DNA of 40,519 bases from positions 1 to 40,519 of the IMG/VR virus record IMGVR_UViG_3300043772_000414. The stretch is one strand, 5' to 3'. Source of the DNA: a virus. The translations under genes and the position numbers were made by a program. Below are positions 39,623 through 40,519 of this stretch, piece after piece (the stretch's first letter is position 1; every line of letters begins with the position of its first letter). Below the pieces are notes generated by a model. The model was not told the DNA's origin and did no database searches. It saw nothing but the letters and a program-made list of their open reading frames with translations.

Positions 39623-40228
39623 TCACGCCGCGCGCGCCAGGTCGAGCGCGTCGCGCTCTTCCCACCGCACGACAGCGAACCGTCCGTATGGTCCCTTCCG
39701 CGCCGGGCGGAAGTCGCCCAGCCCGACGCGCGAGCCGGCATGATCAACGATCCGGCGCATCAGCTTCGCGTTGAAGTTCCCGGTGTCGAGGCGCATCTCG
39801 AACGCCAGGCGCCAGTCGTCGAACATCGGCCGGTGCGTGAGCACGCGACCCTTGGTCGACGGGATGACGACCGCGCGCGTGTCGACGCGCCACGGCTGCT
39901 GGTGCTGGATCTCGATCTCCGCAGCCTCGATGTCGAGGAAAGCGAACAGCATCGACGACGCCGCCGTCGTCACCTGCGCCTTGCCGACCTTCTCGAAACG
40001 ACCGCCGTCGATCAGGCACCGCAGCAGGTTCGGCTGCGGGATGATCGGCGTCTGGCCGCCGGCGCCGCCCAGGTAGAGCTTCTTGCTCGCGATTTCGAGC
40101 GGCGTGCCTCGATCTTGCGCAGCGCTCGCCGAGCGCGAGCCAGACGAGGCCGCCTGCGCGGCCTCGTCGTGGAAGCGGTTGCAGATCAACGGAGTGATGC
40201 CGCTGATCTCGACGGAGATGGTGATCAT
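39623..40228 (-). CDS. Conserved phage early protein, unknown function (201 aa)
   Basis: Begins MITISVEISGITPLICNRFH and ends with RRIVDHAGSRVGLGDFRPAR, then KGPYGRFAVVRWEE. The start (strand, then GITPL..nRF) and the late glycine-rich stretch G..vGlGdfRP...GpyGrF recur in an early-phage protein family found beside DUF669 or recombination genes. The combination faintly recalls Cas7/RAMP folds, but no catalytic residue identifies it. Residues about 28-45 are serine/alanine-rich and probably a disordered loop. It starts one base after the DUF669-like stop. Confidence 0.7.
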   Translation of the reverse strand: MITISVEISGITPLICNRFHDEAAQAASSGSRSASAAQDRGTPLEIASKKLYLGGAGGQTPIIPQPNLLRCLIDGGRFEKVGKAQVTTAASSMLFAFLDIEAAEIEIQHQQPWRVDTRAVVIPSTKGRVLTHRPMFDDWRLAFEMRLDTGNFNAKLMRRIVDHAGSRVGLGDFRPARKGPYGRFAVVRWEERDALDLARAA

Positions 40229-40229
40229 G

Positions 40230-40519
40230 TCAGCGCCTCCACGGCGGGGTCGCGCCGGCCGCCTTGGCCGGTGCCGCCGCCCTGGCCGGCGCGGCCTGCT
40301 GGACCGGCGCCTGCTGCGCCGGCTGCGCCGCGCGCTGCATCTGCACGACCTGGCCGCCGGCCGCCGCGCGGTAGTTCGCGACCTCGTTGCTCGGGCCGTA
40401 GTCGCCCTGGCCCGGCCGCACCTTGACCTTGGCGACCAGCGTGCAGCCGTGGAGCTCCTCGCTGTCGGCCACGTTCAGCTTGCCGACCGCGTGGCAGATG
40501 CTCGACAGCGTGCGCTCGG
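40230..40519 (-). CDS. DUF669-like protein, C-terminal part (cut by the right edge)
   Basis: The frame is open to the window edge. It reads ERTLSSICHAVGKLNVADSE, then ELHGCTLVAKVKVRPGQGDY and GPSNEVANYRAAAGG, ending in a low-complexity A/Q/P tail and PPWRR. The pattern I..a.G......d...L.G......v....g......N....yr is that of the DUF669 C terminus, a family near phage recombination genes that may bind single-stranded DNA. A GTG at 40472 also occurs but is not the true start, since the conserved part lies upstream of it. Confidence 0.75.
   Translation of the reverse strand, partial: ERTLSSICHAVGKLNVADSEELHGCTLVAKVKVRPGQGDYGPSNEVANYRAAAGGQVVQMQRAAQPAQQAPVQQAAPARAAAPAKAAGATPPWRR

Noticed and set aside
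39343-39747. A 134-codon minus-strand frame crossing the pentamer array
   Set aside because: The part before 39459 is antiphase to the 201-residue gene and array-derived; only the last 38 codons have a ribosome site and protein-like content, so I kept only those.
38555-40426. Plus-strand open frame running through the pentamer array and several early genes
   Set aside because: Its composition is that of a shadow frame, and it is antisense to four supported genes with tight junctions.
1-40519. tRNA genes
   Set aside because: I found no cloverleaf with a GGTTCGA-type T loop and CCA-adjacent stem on either strand by reading; a covariance search would be needed to exclude them fully.

Overview
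The window is most of a temperate, short-tailed (podovirus-type) phage or prophage with high GC content (about two thirds by eye). Apart from an integrase fragment at the left edge, every gene I accept lies on the minus strand, so the map reads right to left: early/replication genes (40519 to 32515), an AT-rich control region (about 32164-32514), then late genes (32163 down to about 537). Head proteins resemble the Bordetella phage BPP-1 set (Bbp19, major capsid protein, Bbp16 cement protein). The tail and ejection proteins follow the T7-like order (gp11, gp12, gp13, gp14, gp15, gp16-like, then tail fibres). Base composition and family resemblances suggest a GC-rich proteobacterial host; the sequence does not identify it further.

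Early region (32515-40519): a DUF669-type protein cut by the right edge, a conserved phage protein of unknown function with a weak Cas7/RAMP-like look, a 53-codon reading frame filled by a 29-unit GGCNN pentamer array, a 38-codon frame, a Cas4/AddB-like PD-(D/E)XK nuclease, an SF2 helicase, a probable winged-helix protein, DUF6378 and DUF6511 proteins, three small accessory proteins (two cysteine-rich) and a Prim-Pol/helicase fusion. Most neighbours overlap by 1-4 bases, so the block behaves as one translationally coupled operon.

Control region (32164-32514): an AT-rich stretch with repeated GGGAA/TTCCC words next to the primase gene (candidate origin), then a promoter-like TTGACA...CATGAT with two copies of a 14-bp direct-repeat motif just upstream of a 52-residue ribbon-helix-helix protein. 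That protein heads the late operon. Related 14-bp sites recur at several gene junctions.

Late region (537-32163): two small proteins, a VRR-NUC nuclease, a 15-codon basic peptide, small and large terminase, two small proteins, portal, Bbp19, scaffold, major capsid, cement, and a small protein followed by a strong intrinsic terminator. Then come minor structural proteins, tail tube and nozzle proteins, four ejection proteins (one of 2716 residues with an HESGH motif), two tail-fibre genes and an accessory. The left end carries a coiled-coil membrane protein, a metallophosphoesterase, two overlapping small frames, a holin, an M15 endolysin and one unknown. The end of a tyrosine integrase enters convergently from the left edge. 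Apart from the control region, there is no gene-free stretch over 300 bases.
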